Part shown: one piece after another, positions 1-10,859 of the stretch
Layout of the letters: each line of letters starts with the position of its first letter
Numbering within the stretch: position 1 is the first letter of the stretch
Origin: Bedellia somnulentella
Taxonomy: Eukaryota; Arthropoda; Insecta; Lepidoptera; Bedelliidae
Reading direction: 5' to 3'
NCBI GenBank assembly: GCA_963576735.1
Contig: OY755196.1
Location: 9,343,912-9,407,911, forward strand
Length of the DNA stretch: 64,000 bases
Program-made: the position numbers and the translations under genes
The notes under the pieces: generated by a model
What the model saw: only the letters and a program-made list of their open reading frames with translations
Told to the model about the DNA's origin: nothing
Databases searched by the model: none

Positions 1-244
1 ATATCTGATGTTAAAAGCAGAGATATTTTATTTTATTAATTTCAATATACTTTATCGAGCAGTTCAGGAAGTAGACACTCATCAATCAAACACACACACA
101 ACTTCAGTCAGACATGCTTCAGACTAATTATACCTTGACAACATCGAGCAAACTAAATTTTTGGCGCCATTAAAATTCTTGACATCAAACGTCAATCATG
201 TCACTGAAAACATAAACAATAGAAACATAGACAATAAAACTCAC

Positions 245-877
245 CTCTTCGACGGACTTTTTGGAGAACTCGTTCATAGACACAATCCATTGCTGAATCA
301 GTTCATTGATGATCACCAAATCATTATATAACCACATGATAACTTCGTTCACCCAATGGACACTCGGCTGGTCGGGGCCCGTACAGGTTGGGATTATAAC
401 ACTTTGATGCTTTTTCATTGATGATAACTGCTCAGGGCCTGGAGACATCCGACCTAACCGTCGTTTGGCAGGAGGAGTAGCAGGAACGAAGCCAGAAGAC
501 TTAGGTTTAAAAGCACCACTCTTCACTTTAGCCGTTGTAGCTAACACACTATCCGCACTATTAATAATCTCGTTTGCTATCGGTTTTTTCGTTTCGTCAT
601 TTAGTGTTGGCTTCTTCTCTTTATCGTCGACCACTGGCTTTTTGGCGAAGCGGGTGTAAGCCCATTTCGCTATGCCGAGTAGAACGATAGAGAATAATAG
701 CCAAATAAATATGAGCATTACTAGGTTATCCATTGCTGTGTCCATATAGTCGAAACTACAAATCAAATCGTCTACAGCTTCGGCTAGATCTGCCATAGTT
801 CTCCATGGTGTATACCACCATGTGTCACGACCCTCACTGGCCACGTCCAAACCACTCACTGAAGCTAGGTTGAACAT
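245..877 (-). CDS. First coding exon of an uncharacterised single-pass membrane protein
   Basis: The exon begins at an ATG at 877 and stays open for 211 codons to a strong splice donor (GAG|GTGAGT, intron starting at 244). The reading frame past the donor (to 185) is intron. Residues about 50-72 form a strongly hydrophobic membrane segment, followed by a Lys/Arg-rich basic stretch, a low-complexity Lys/Pro/Thr linker, and a C-terminal part rich in Trp and aliphatic residues (WVNEVIMWLYNDL, residues about 176-188). A near-N-terminal membrane anchor, a linker and a WVN-like start resembles the entry to SMP-type lipid-transfer domains such as C2CD2/TMEM24 proteins. That is family reasoning from a short stretch and could be wrong. 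The remaining exons would lie left of the window. The exon itself is well supported; the function is not. Confidence 0.7.
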
Positions 878-1608
878 ATCTTTATTCTATTTTTGTATAA
901 AACCTATTTTCGGACCGAGCTTGCTGTCTCTCTCTCGCGCAGTGTAATGCAACGTTCCGTTTTCTTAACGCATAGATTTTCTCGGAGAAAATGTTTGGTT
1001 GTGTGAAACGGAACGGTTTCGTTTCGTTTGTTTTTTATTGTCGTTTTTTGTGGTTGTGGGGTTGAGCACCATTTAAACAGCTGGTTTGGTCATCTGAAAC
1101 AAAAATATTATTTAGTATAAGTGGTTAATCTGATTCAATATTTGGGTCAAAGTCCCAAATGCGTTTATAAATTCGCACAAAAGAAAATACTAATTTACAG
1201 ATTTAGCACGTCGTATATGTTAATATCTAATTATTTAAATTATACACGAATTCGCTTACACTCCCACTTCATATCATTGCTAATTTAAACAATAACAAAA
1301 GCGAAAAAAAAATACACTAAAAAAAACATTTATTTAATGTTATAATGTAACAGTGAGTCCCTTACAAGTACCAGTAGATACCTGGGTACGAGTACCAGGT
1401 AAAAACCGGGCACTCTGAACTACCAGCAGCTAAATTTTATAAGATGTTTAGCAGCTCTTGTACCTCTGCTAAATCAGATTTCTCTGCTCATTAATAACCC
1501 AGAATTACTAATATTGACAATCTGCCAACCCCATAGAGGAATCCAGTCGTAAATATTAGGTAAGTAGGCCTCAGGAAGTAATAATTGTTTATATAAAGTA
1601 TTACGACT
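878..1608. other. Upstream region of the minus-strand gene, no further gene seen
   Basis: The first part (about 880-1090) has CT and CG runs (tctctctctcgcgc) and probably holds the 5' UTR and promoter of the minus-strand gene. The rest is AT-rich with no convincing ORF or recognised repeat. Confidence 0.4.
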
Positions 1609-1672
1609 GGTTTTGCACGATTAGACATGCGTGAGGTCGCGAGTTCGATTCCCGTTACAGATGGCTAAGCCT
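1609..1672 (+). repeat. tRNA-derived SINE fragment
   Basis: Contains a good RNA polymerase III B-box (gcgagttcgattcccg). No intact cloverleaf surrounds it, so it reads as a SINE head fragment rather than a tRNA gene. Confidence 0.4.
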
Positions 1673-1808
1673 ACATTAGAATGGCGGGGTTTAATCCGTA
1701 ATACAGTTATAATCTATAATCATATTATGAAATATTGAAAGATATGTGTTTATATGAATATAATTTACAAAGGAATGAGAAATCGCTGAATTTACATACA
1801 ATTCAGAT

Positions 1809-2056
1809 ACACATACATACATATACTCACGGCTATAAATCCCTAAAAGGGGTAGCCAGAGCTGAGGAATTAGAAATATTCTCAGCCACTTTTGGAATTT
1901 GCGTGGGGAAAACATGGTAAAATAAAGGTTGTTGGTGATGGGTCTCCAACCGCATCGCCCAAAAATACCTTAAAAGCCCCCATACCGTTAGTCGCCTCTT
2001 ACGTACACCCACCGAAAGAAATGGGGTAGTGCTATTCTAAGCCGACACTACACAGC
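1809..2056 (-). repeat. SINE-A copy (full length)
   Basis: Reference copy of the ~250-bp family. On the minus strand it starts near gtgtagtgtcggcttaga and ends in the tail ggctacccctttt...agccgtgagtatatgta followed by (TATG)n. No protein is encoded. Confidence 0.85.
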
Positions 2057-2065
2057 TATCCGATA

Positions 2066-2312
2066 CACATACGTACATATACTTACGGCCATAAATCCCA
2101 ACAAGGGGTAGCCAGAGCTTCAGAGCTATACACTCCTCAGAAAATTGGAACTTGATAGGGGACAACATGGCAGGAATAAAGTAACATTGGTGATGGGTCT
2201 CTGACCACATCGGCCAAAAACAACATATAAAAGCCCCAAACCCTTAGCCGCCTCTTACGACACCCGTGGCTAAAAAGGGGTAGTGACATTCTAAGCCGGC
2301 ACTACACGACAT
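2066..2312 (-). repeat. SINE-A copy, second subfamily
   Basis: Diagnostic differences from the first subfamily are cttcagagct instead of aaggaattag and acacccgtgg...aaaggggtagtgacattcta at the 5' side. It lies directly next to the preceding copy. Confidence 0.8.
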
Positions 2313-2872
2313 AGCAACCCTTCCTTCTAGCTTATAAAACGTTACATGGGAAAAAGGTGTAGATCAATGCTATCTATGCCTACCCAAATACGCAATAAAA
2401 AAGTAAATATATATAAAATCACATTATCATAAAAATTCTTCCATACCTTGTCATATTAAAATTAAAAAACAAAGTGTCATAACTAAAAATACTTTTGTTC
2501 TCGCATGGTTCTCGCGTACGTAATCGCGAATTCAAACTTTATATTTAGTACAGTAAAGTCTATTATCATTAAATGAGTCATAGAATAAGCTAATGAGTAA
2601 CAGATAGCCCAACCTTATGACCTGGCCTTGTCGGTGACATCATTTACCTATCAGGCGAGACGGTTTTATATAGTTGGTAAATTGTGTAATCTTTATGTTA
2701 TGAAGTGAAAACAAATTGGTGTGTTTGATTTATTATTTGAGCCCGTGATTATAGAAACAAGGGTAAAAATAAGGTTCCTTAAATACTGACCGTTACATTC
2801 TACAGTGCTCTCAGTCGTTTTACCAAAAAGATGGCAGAGGTAATATAATAATTCTAAACATAAGGTGTCTAT
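2313..2872. other. AT-rich DNA, no gene recognised
   Basis: No ORF, splice pair or known repeat could be assigned. Confidence 0.3.
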
Positions 2873-2876
2873 TTAA

Positions 2877-3151
2877 GGGCCTCCCCGCATTTTGCAGCTA
2901 TTGCGCTCATTCTTACGTCAAATTTACTAAGAGTGACAGGGACGGAAAAAACGCGCGCGCAGGATAAATGTAGTTTATTTAGTTTTATTGAATCATACTT
3001 TTCAACAAATCATTAAAATGTTAAACATCAAATTTTAACACCATGAACTAATCACCAACATATATTTTATTCATGTCATGTCAATATCATCAAAGCAGAC
3101 TTTATAGAATTTCCAAACAATCAATATCAACCTATTTTTCCGGGGACGCCC
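2877..3151 (+). mobile_element. piggyBac-type MITE with TTAA target duplications
   Basis: A 275-bp non-coding element flanked by TTAA at 2873-2876 and 3152-3155. The ends form an imperfect terminal inverted repeat (GGGCCTCCCCGCATTTT against ATTTTTCCGGGGACGCCC). A second copy is at 41059-41475. TTAA duplication is the hallmark of piggyBac transposition. Confidence 0.75.
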
Positions 3152-3344
3152 TTAAATGCTCTATTAAAATAAATTGCTGCATCTTCAAGGATAGTTGAAA
3201 TTTGTGTCGGGACCGCCAAATTTACGGGAAATGCTTATTTTTCAAAACTTCAGAACTAATATTTTCAAATAATATGTCTCTATAGTTATTGTATAGAGAA
3301 AAGACATCAACCAACTCCTTATATTAATGATTTTGGTTCTTATT

Positions 3345-3600
3345 TATTTATTTATTATTTATTATTAGCCATTTATGTCCCACTGCTGGGCAAAGGCCTC
3401 TCTCCCCTTCTTCCACTCCAGACGGTTTTGAGCGGTCTCCCACCACTTCTTATCCCAGAGACCCAACTCGTCACTCCATCTTTTCCTTGGTCGGCCACGC
3501 TTTCTCTTTACATCGGGAGTCCATTGCGTGGCTCTTTTGGCCCATCGGTCCGGGTGCATCCGAGCAACGTGGCCGGCCCAATCCCACTTCATTTTGGTTC
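3345..3600 (-). mobile_element. 3' end of a non-LTR retrotransposon (LINE), 5'-truncated
   Basis: Minus-strand translation of 3365-3592 reads WDWAGHVARM ... RGRPRKRW ... W, the typical C-terminal end of insect LINE reverse transcriptases (Trp-GHVARM followed by a GRPRKRW motif). The element ends in a (TTTA)-like tail at 3340-3368. It is a different family from the (TATG)n-tailed LINE seen elsewhere. Confidence 0.75.
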
Positions 3601-3680
3601 TTACTTTTATTAAATTATATACATTTTTATGACCGTACTTTTATAGTAGACATAAATTAACAGCTCCCATTCGCAAAGAC

Positions 3681-3916
3681 CATACATACATACATACATA
3701 TACTCACGGCTATATTTCCATAGAAGGGGTAACCAGAGCTAAGGAATTATAAATTCCTCAGCCACTTTTGGAAGTTGAGTGGGGAAAAGATGGTAAAAAT
3801 AAAGGTTTTTGGTGATGGGTCTCCAGCCGCATCGCCCAAAAATCCAATAAAAAGCCCCAATACGACACCCGTGGGTAGAAAGGGGTAGCGACATTCTAAG
3901 CCGGCACTACACGGCA
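3681..3916 (-). repeat. SINE-A copy
   Basis: Nearly full length with a (CATA)n tail at the left edge (3681-3702). Confidence 0.8.
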
Positions 3917-4237
3917 AACGAGCAAAGAGGTATAACTTTTTATACAAGCCCTTTTGTACTTTATTTCCTCATATCAGGTACATATGACTTATAACTTCCT
4001 AGTAAACTTGGTGTATAGATAAATTTATGATGTCTTGCAAGTAAAGTCCTCAAGGCCTTTGGTAATAATAGGCAGTCATTATTACCTATTATCAAGATAA
4101 TTAATGATAATTCACATGACAATTCGCAGTTAGCAATGAGAAAACTAAAGGTAAGTGGCGCTGACTTGCATTTAACATACGTACACGTACATAGTAGTAT
4201 TGCATATGTTTACGACTATTTGTCGAATACTGTAAAT

Positions 4238-4613
4238 AAATATACTCACGGCTATAAATCCCAAAAAAAGGGTAGCCAGAGCTTCAGAGCTAGAAACTCC
4301 TCAGTCACATTTGGAAGTTGATGGGGGACAAGATGGTAGAAATAAAGTATCGTTCGTGATGGGTCTCCAACCGCATCGCCCAAAAACCACTTAAAAAAGT
4401 CCCATACTCTTAAGCCCGATTTCTGAATTGAGTATTCCAGCTGAGAACAACTTAAGTATCGTTCTGTCGCATTGAAATCTTAACAACTGAATGAGATAAA
4501 ACGATACTTAAGTCGTTCTCAGCTGGAATACTCAATTCAGAAATCGGGCGTATGTCGCCTCTAACGACAGCAGTGGGTAGAAAGGGATAGACATTCTAAG
4601 TCGGCACTATACA
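4238..4613 (-). repeat. SINE-A copy interrupted by a MITE
   Basis: Second-subfamily copy split by the inverted-repeat element at 4415-4548. The two halves are collinear with uninterrupted copies. Confidence 0.8.
4415..4548. mobile_element. Inverted-repeat MITE, family 2, copy 1
   Basis: A 134-bp element with roughly 45-50-bp inverted repeats. The ends read cccgatttctgaattgag and the reverse complement, and the arms continue through attccagctgagaac. A close copy is at 34757-34888 and also sits inside a SINE-A. The target duplication could not be fixed. Confidence 0.8.
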
Positions 4614-4808
4614 ACTATTTATTCAATGGTACATAAAATAATAACATACCAACTTTCAAACACAGCACAACCCCAACACAAAACACGTTTTCTCACCAAC
4701 ATCGGCTAAAACTTACTAAAAAACTTTGTCCGATAATTGGTAAAGCATGCAATCATTAGGCAGTTCTCATGGCTACTCAAAATTAGCATTATTTGGACGC
4801 GTAAGTGC

Positions 4809-4890
4809 ATATACTCACGACCATAATTCCAAAAACGAGTAGCTAGAGCTTTCTAACCACCTCTGGACGTTGAATGTGGAATAGGTGGAA
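4809..4890 (-). repeat. SINE-A fragment
   Basis: Tail-side fragment (tatactcacgaccataa followed by the box near gtagctagagc), strongly diverged. Confidence 0.5.
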
Positions 4891-4915
4891 AATAATGACG
4901 GTTTGTTAAAGTTAC

Positions 4916-5050
4916 ATACATACATATACTCACGCCGTTAGTTACCATTGGGGTCGGCAGAGACTATCGATCGCCACTTTGTATGATCCTGACGAACATC
5001 TTTAGTCTCGTTTACATCCACCAATCTTCTCATACATGATATTTAATTCA
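4916..5050 (-). mobile_element. 3' tail of an RTE-like LINE
   Basis: The same 3' end as the longer copy at 60296-60690: simple-repeat tail, then the reverse complement of the terminal codons and the Lys/Arg-rich end of the reverse transcriptase frame. Confidence 0.7.
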
Positions 5051-5067
5051 GACTATGTGTGTGATGT

Positions 5068-5250
5068 GGTATTGGGGCTTTTAAGGGATTTTTGGGCGAT
5101 GCGGTTGGAGACCCATCACGAACAACCTTTACTTTACCATCTTTTCCCCACTCAATTTTCCAAAAGTTGCTGAGGAATTTTCAATTCCTTAGGTCTGGCT
5201 ACCCCTTCTAGGGATTTATAGCCGTGAGTATATGTATGTATGTATGTACT
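5068..5250 (+). repeat. SINE-A copy, 5'-truncated
   Basis: Plus-orientation copy starting at attggggcttttaaggg and ending in the (TATG)n tail at 5230-5249. A minus-strand SINE-A piece (5255-5365) abuts it tail to tail. Confidence 0.75.
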
Positions 5251-5254
5251 ATGT

Positions 5255-5365
5255 GATTGGTCTCTAGCCACATCGCCAAACAATCACTTAAAGCCCCAAT
5301 AACCTGGGTCATCTCGTACGACACTCACGTGTAAAATGGGATAGTGTTTTTCTAAGCCTACATAG
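5255..5365 (-). repeat. SINE-A 5' fragment
   Basis: Matches the 5' half of the family (catcgccaaacaatcac ... taagcctacatagcac). Confidence 0.5.
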
Positions 5366-5455
5366 CACTAGATAAGCAAAGAAAGGTATTCAATCCAAAA
5401 TAACATATTAAGCCTAAAGTGCGAAGAAGGTTATCACAAAAAAAAAAATTTACAG

Positions 5456-5535
5456 TCTTTTCCCCACTAAACTTCCAAAAGTGGCTTAAGAATTTTCTGA
5501 TTCTGATGCTCTGGCTACCCCTTTTAGGGATAGGG
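5456..5535 (+). repeat. SINE-A internal fragment
   Basis: Matches the family from tcttttccccactaaact to ctctggctaccccttttag; the tail is missing. Confidence 0.6.
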
Positions 5536-5559
5536 AAAGGCCATTTATGGAAAGATTGA

Positions 5560-5680
5560 TGTATGTTAATTAAGCTCTCGAGATTTGTCACGATCGTACT
5601 AAGTGGCAATCGATAGTCTCTACCTACCCCAATGGGAACTAATGGCTTGAATATATGTATTATGTACGGATATGTCATGT
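5560..5680 (+). mobile_element. RTE-like LINE 3' tail
   Basis: Contains the LINE terminal codons (ctacctaccccaatgggaac) and a degenerate tatgta tail. Confidence 0.6.
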
Positions 5681-5870
5681 CACACAAACAAATTCAATCT
5701 TCGTTTCGCACGTTTATTATTACAACAGCTGTCCTTCTGTTTTTACTGCAATTAGTATGTTTAATTACTATAATTTTTACGTGTCTCGCTAATAACGCTT
5801 ACGTAGGTAGTCTCTCAAGTAGGGGAACATTCTTCAATATATCGTTGCAGCCCATCCATATATTGAATTT

Positions 5871-6233
5871 ACATAACATAACATAAACGTTCACGCCGAA
5901 TATCCCCGAAGGGGTTGGCAGAGGTACTAATACTTCTGAACATCACGTGACATTGTCACCTGGCGTTCAGAATACCCACGTTTTGCATGGACAGTGTACT
6001 CACGTGATCGGGGGCAGGCCTATCGCCGTTTTGTACGAATACACGGTCACGTGACTAAGTACAACTCAGCCATGTGGGTTTCCTCACGATGTTTTCCCTC
6101 ACCGTTAACAACCATGATAAATTAACCACCCATATGTCTTTATAAAAGACAAATTGGTGTAGGCCCGACCCGGGATTTGAACACTAGTCGCTTGCACGTT
6201 AACCGGTGTTCTACCCATTGAGCTATCACGTCG
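5871..6233 (-). repeat. SINE-B copy (tRNA-headed SINE), full length
   Basis: On the minus strand it begins with a tRNA-like head with an A-box (gatagctcaatgggtagaa) and a B-box region (tgttcaaatcccg-type). It continues through a conserved body with aacggtgagggaaaac and cacgtgagtacactgt, and ends in ctctgccaaccccttcgggg plus a (TTATG)n tail at 5871-5888. Confidence 0.85.
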
Positions 6234-6280
6234 TATATAATTTTAAGTTTTCGTAATAAGTGCAGAAGAGTAGTGTGTGT

Positions 6281-6514
6281 AGTTGTGTAGTGTCGGCTTA
6301 GAATAGCACTACCCCATTTCTTCCGGCGACTAACGGTATTGGGGCTCTTTAAGGGATCTTTGGGCGATACGGTTGGAGACCCATCACCAACAACCTTTAT
6401 TTTACCATCTTTTCCCCACGCAACTTCCAAAAGTGGATGAGGAATTTCTAATTCCTTAGCTCTGGCTACCCCTTCTAGGGATTTATAGCCGTGAGTATAT
6501 GTATGTATGTATGC
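6281..6514 (+). repeat. SINE-A copy, full length
   Basis: Starts at gtgtagtgtcggcttagaat and ends with the (TATG)n tail at 6495-6512. Confidence 0.85.
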
Positions 6515-6679
6515 AGAAGAGTAAAAAAAGAGAAAGTGTAAATTTCGAATGCCATTTTCTCAACAATTTGGTTTTTTGAGTTGTGACGCTATTTGAACGG
6601 AGGCGCGATATGAGTTTCCCCACAAAGTTTTCCCTGACCGTTATTACTTATAATAAAGACTTTTCAAAATCACATTCAT

Positions 6680-6917
6680 TCATATACTCACGGCTATAAA
6701 TCCCTTAACGGGGTAGCCAGAGCTTTGGAACGAGAAATTCCTCAGCCACTTTTAGAAGTTGATTGGGGAAAAGGTGGTAATAATAAATGTTTTTGGTTAC
6801 GGGTCTCCAACCACATCGCCCAAAAATCACTTAAGAAGCCCCATACCCTTAGTCGCCTCTTGCGATCACCCACGGGTCGAAATGGGGTAGTGTTATTCTA
6901 AGCCGACACTACACGGC
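6680..6917 (-). repeat. SINE-A copy
   Basis: Full-length minus copy, subfamily with cccttaacggggtagcc. Confidence 0.8.
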
Positions 6918-6980
6918 TTCAAAATCACGTAGTTCTATAAACCTCTTTATATTAACTATTTTGTCATACAAACCGGCGGG

Positions 6981-7131
6981 CTGATTATGTATCTTTAGCG
7001 ACCGCGATTGTGTCGCAAGTTGCAATATTGTCGCTGTCAAATGTGTCAGATCGCATACAAATTTATGACATTGACAACGACAATCGTGCAACTTGCGACA
7101 CAATCGTCACTCGCAAAAGATACATAATCAG
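6981..7131. mobile_element. Inverted-repeat MITE
   Basis: A 151-bp element with imperfect arms of about 45 bp. The left end is ctgattatgtatctttagcg; the right end is the near reverse complement ending tacataatcag. It could fold into a long hairpin. No second copy was seen in the window. Confidence 0.65.
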
Positions 7132-7339
7132 GGGGCCGTACAGTCTGCGTTATCTGTATTGTATGGATGTGACCTTTACCCCAAGGTGCAAAAACTGGCG
7201 AACATAAACACTCGGAAATAATTTAACTGCTCCAAAATTTCCTCATACTTTTTATAACTCGTAAAAACTCACTCGTGTTGTGGTAAAATGTCGACTTATG
7301 TAATATGTTCAGAGTTCTGATTATTAGTGAATGTTACAT

Positions 7340-7545
7340 TTAAACATATATTCACGGCTATAAATCCCAAAAAGGGGTAGTCAGAGCTTCAGAGCTAGGA
7401 ACTCCTCAGCCACATTTGGAAGTTGATGGGGGACTAGATGGTAGAAATACAGTATCGTTGGTGATGGGTCTCCAACTGCCTCTACCCTTAGTCACCTCAT
7501 ACGACACCCGTGGGTAGAAAGGGGAAGTGACATTGATGATCAATA
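7340..7545 (-). repeat. SINE-A copy with internal deletion
   Basis: Second subfamily; the segment between ctccaactgc and ctacccttag is missing relative to full copies. Confidence 0.7.
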
Positions 7546-7584
7546 CATACATACATATTGTCTAAAATTGACTAAAATAATGTT

Positions 7585-7740
7585 GGCTTAGTGTAGCACC
7601 TCCGCCATTTCTTCTCGTGGGTGTGCGTAAGAGAAGATTAGGGTATGGTATCCGAGCTTTTAAGTGCTCTTGGGCGATGCGGTTGCAGACCCATCACCAA
7701 CTTTTATTTTGAAATCTATTTCCTACTGAACTTCCAAGTG
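7585..7740 (+). repeat. SINE-A 5' fragment
   Basis: Diverged 5' two-thirds of the family, ending near ctatttcctactgaactt. Confidence 0.6.
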
Positions 7741-8440
7741 AATGATGATAACGAGACTTTAATTTTGTTTAATTTATAATTTATATCATTAAAATATCTC
7801 GTGAGGTTCCATCCCTTCGAAGATTTACGAGCTTAAAAAGTTGAGTTTGAGTTACAACTATACAAAGAAAACCTTATGTCACATAATTGCAACTATATAT
7901 TCACCTGGTTCAAAACAAGACAAGAACACTTTAACTTGAAATGGCATCGACCGATCATGGCCAAGGATACTGCAGGTTACGTCACCTCATGAATATGACT
8001 TGGTCATGACAAGGCGAACTTTTATACGATTCTTAATGAATAAGGAAGAAATATAGGGGAAAATGTCAATGTTACTAGCATATGGTAGCAGTTATATGTT
8101 TTAAAACTAGGCTACAAAATAAATTAGAAAATCTGTACTAACAAACTACACGAGTTGGTATAGAATATCACTACCCCATTTCTCACTCTTAATAATTTAA
8201 GTAATTTGTTCTACCTTTCACTTCTTGTTTCAAGTTGAATTAAATTTTCTTTTAAGTAAAGTAAAAGTTGTTTTGGAAACTATTAATTTTGAATCAAATA
8301 TGTAATATGTTAAATAATGCAGGCGCCGGCGCAGAGTCATAGATATTGTTTTTTACTGTAAATGAAGGTGGAGAGCTTGCTAGAATCGCACGCGCGTTGG
8401 TGACCAATAATGTACGCCTATATATGTATGTGTGTATTAA
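7741..8440. other. AT-rich spacer
   Basis: No ORF or known repeat assigned, apart from a short SINE-A-like scrap (gaatatcactaccccattt) at 8163-8181. Confidence 0.3.
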
Positions 8441-8449
8441 CTTCATTGT

Positions 8450-9540
8450 TTAGTTCATCTTCAATCTCATCTTTAGTATAATGTAAGGTAGAACAGTACG
8501 AGCGGCATGCCAAAAATTATAAAATTTATTCTTTATTACAAGTATCGATCCTTTCAAAGTATTCACTCTGAGCTCGTATACACTTTTCCATACGTCTGAA
8601 CCGATTGGAAAATACCTTTGACCACTCTTCTTTAGATACCTCAGAAATCTCGGAATTATAGGCAACCAGCGCCTCTTCTTTGCTTTCAAACCTCTTCCCT
8701 TTAGTTTTTCTTTGATTTTTGGAAACAAGTAAAAATCACAAGGCGCTAGTTCAGGAGAATATGGCGGGTGAGGGAGAATTGACACATTTTTCGAGTTGAA
8801 AAAGTCTAGTGTTCTGGCAAACGTGTGCGGCGCCGTATTGTCGTGGTGCCAGAGAAGGTGCCGGATTCCTGACTTCGGTCGCTTTTCACACCAAGCTGAT
8901 ATTACTGTTGGAGCACAATCTGTCCCATACAATTCGGAGTTCACCGTTCTTTCATTCTCTAGCACAACAGTAGCAATATGACCCGTTTCGCAGAAAAACG
9001 AGGCGACCATTTGTTTCTGTGTGCTTCGTGCACGGCGACATTTCGTTGGAGTTGGCTCGTCTTCAAAGCACCATACATTCGACTGTCGCTTTGATTCGGG
9101 ATCATAGTTATATAGCCATGTTTCGTCACCAGTCAGTATAAAATATACGTTGTTTTTCTCGCCTCCGTTGAATTTATCTATCATGAATAGGCACCAATCC
9201 ACCTTAAGGTCTTTCTGCTCATCGGTAAGTTTGTGCGGCACCCATCTCGAACAACGTTTACGGAGAGAAAGGTGGTCGTGAATTATGCTTTGCATTGCTG
9301 CGTATCCAATTCCTAGTTCTCGCTCTAGCTCTACATATGTAATTCGTCGGTTTTCGCGAATAAGTTTTTCGACTGCACGAACGTGACCGCGGTTGGCGGC
9401 CGTCCTGTCTTCCCTTCATCTTCCTCCATGACATCCTCGTCCTCTTTTAAATTCAGCAAACCAATTGAATGCTGTTGCTCGGGAACAAACAGACTCACCA
9501 AAATTAGAAGCCAAAAGTTCAAAATATTCTTGAGGCTTTA
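8450..9540 (-). pseudogene. Decayed mariner (D,D34D) transposase
   Basis: Mariner transposases cut and paste DNA at TA sites using three aspartates. The open stretch 8450-9295 carries WVPHKL, GDETWLYNYDPESKRQS, a second aspartate in HHDN and a third in PHPPYSPELAPCDFYLF. There are exactly 34 residues between the second and third aspartates, the mariner spacing. The N-terminal helix-turn-helix part (to about 9540) is in another frame with a stop. A further frameshift near 8680 scrambles the C-terminal quarter, where the expected SKEEWSKVF-like stretch is in a different frame. Terminal inverted repeats could not be identified. It is a dead copy; the family is certain, the exact subfamily is not. 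Confidence 0.88.
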
Positions 9541-9682
9541 AGATATTCTTGAAGTTTTACTCCTATTCAGAGGTTCTCGAATAGGGGCGAATAATCCTGA
9601 CAATGCGGCGAAACGGTTCCAGAAAAGGATGGTACGGCAGTGTTTGCTTCGCGCTCGACTTGGCTCATGTTTACGTACACAT

Positions 9683-9815
9683 GTTTTTGATGATGGATCC
9701 ATCGGCTTCGCTCAAAATCACTTAAAAAACCCTTATTCCCTTAGTCGCCTCTTAGGATCACCCACGGGAAGAATTGGGGCAGTGCTATTCTTAACCACCG
9801 ATACACAGCAGTTAC
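9683..9815 (-). repeat. SINE-A 5' fragment
   Basis: Matches from gatggatccatcggcttcgc-like sequence to the 5' end. It ends about 190 bp from the mariner relic. Confidence 0.55.
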
Positions 9816-9974
9816 ATTTCATATGTTAAGTATTATGTAAGTTAGGACACATTAAGTGTGTCACTTTCAACGCTTAGTCCAAACGATTACATTGTTCCAT
9901 TGTTAATTATTTAGGATCGATTGCTAAAGACGTTTAATATATATTTTACATCTGTTAGGTGTACAACAGTACCC

Positions 9975-10115
9975 AGTATGTACATATGTATGTATGCATA
10001 TATATTCACACCTTTAGTTCCTACAAGGGTAGGCAAAGAATACCAATCGTCATCTTGTATGATCCTAGCAAATCTCTCGAGCTTCTCCTTAATTCATCAA
10101 TATTTATATACAAGC
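9975..10115 (-). mobile_element. RTE-like LINE 3' tail, diverged
   Basis: A (CATA)/(TGTA) tail, then cctttagttcctacaagggt and a degraded reverse transcriptase end. Confidence 0.5.
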
Positions 10116-10177
10116 AGAGCAAACTAAAAATTAGGAAGGAATAGGAAACTAATATGCTAAGACATAACATGACCATT

Positions 10178-10315
10178 CATGGGTTTGAATCGTGAATCGG
10201 GCCTACTATTTCTCAGTGTCATTTCTGAGGTCCTATGTGTGGTTCATTTATCAAATTTGTTCACGGTGAGGGAAAACATCGTGGGGAAACCCATGTGACT
10301 GAATTTTACCTCCCT
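10178..10315 (+). repeat. SINE-B fragment
   Basis: B-box side (gggtttgaatcgtgaatcgg) to the body segment cacggtgagggaaaacatcg. The 3' tail is missing. Confidence 0.6.
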
Positions 10316-10374
10316 GTTATATAAATAGTTTGTTTGTATTAAGCGGCAATAGGCCTACACTGCCCAAGAAAAAA

Positions 10375-10510
10375 GAATAGAATAGAATAGAATAAAAAAC
10401 TCTTTATTGTACATCACAGATAGAAACATTTTATACATATTATTTATTAACTAGAAGTACAATTGGCGGTCTTATTACTTAAAGCAATCTCTTCCAGACA
10501 ACCTTTGAAT
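10375..10510 (-). mobile_element. LINE 3' UTR fragment
   Basis: An (AATAG)n tail, then aaaaaactctttattgtaca and ggcggtcttattacttaaag...ctcttccagacaacct. A related piece is at 11935-12080. The arrangement resembles 3' ends of lepidopteran LINEs; no coding part is left. Confidence 0.45.
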
Positions 10511-10523
10511 GGTGAGATCAGTA

Positions 10524-10774
10524 CATACATACATACATATACTCACGGCTATAAATCCCTAAAAGGGGTAGCCAGAGCTGAGAAATTAGAAATTCCTCAG
10601 CCACTTTTGGAAGTTGATTGGGGAAAAGATGGTAGAATAAAGGTTGTTGGTGATGGGTCTCCAACCTCATCGCCCAAAAATCCCTTAAAAAGCCCCAAGT
10701 CCGTTAGTCGCCTCTTACGTACACCCACCGGAAGAAATGGGGTAGTGCTATTCTAAGCCGACATTACACAGCGG
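10524..10774 (-). repeat. SINE-A copy, full length
   Basis: First subfamily with a clear (CATA)n tail at 10524-10541. Confidence 0.85.
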
Positions 10775-10859
10775 GGGGGTAATTAGATCAGTACGTTAAT
10801 AAAAACAGTGGGTAGATGTATAAAACATAATGGAATGACCAATGTGGGTACTCTGAATA

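Noticed and set aside
465..659. Plus-strand ORF opposite the first exon
   Set aside because: Antisense shadow of the membrane-protein exon with no motif of its own.
1735..1920. Small ORFs in SINE-A copies, also at 10463-10756, 15130-15390 and 46076-46336
   Set aside because: The same translated repeat (e.g. YTHGYKS..GVARA) recurs wherever SINE-A is in that orientation; frames are interrupted differently in each copy, so it is not a gene.
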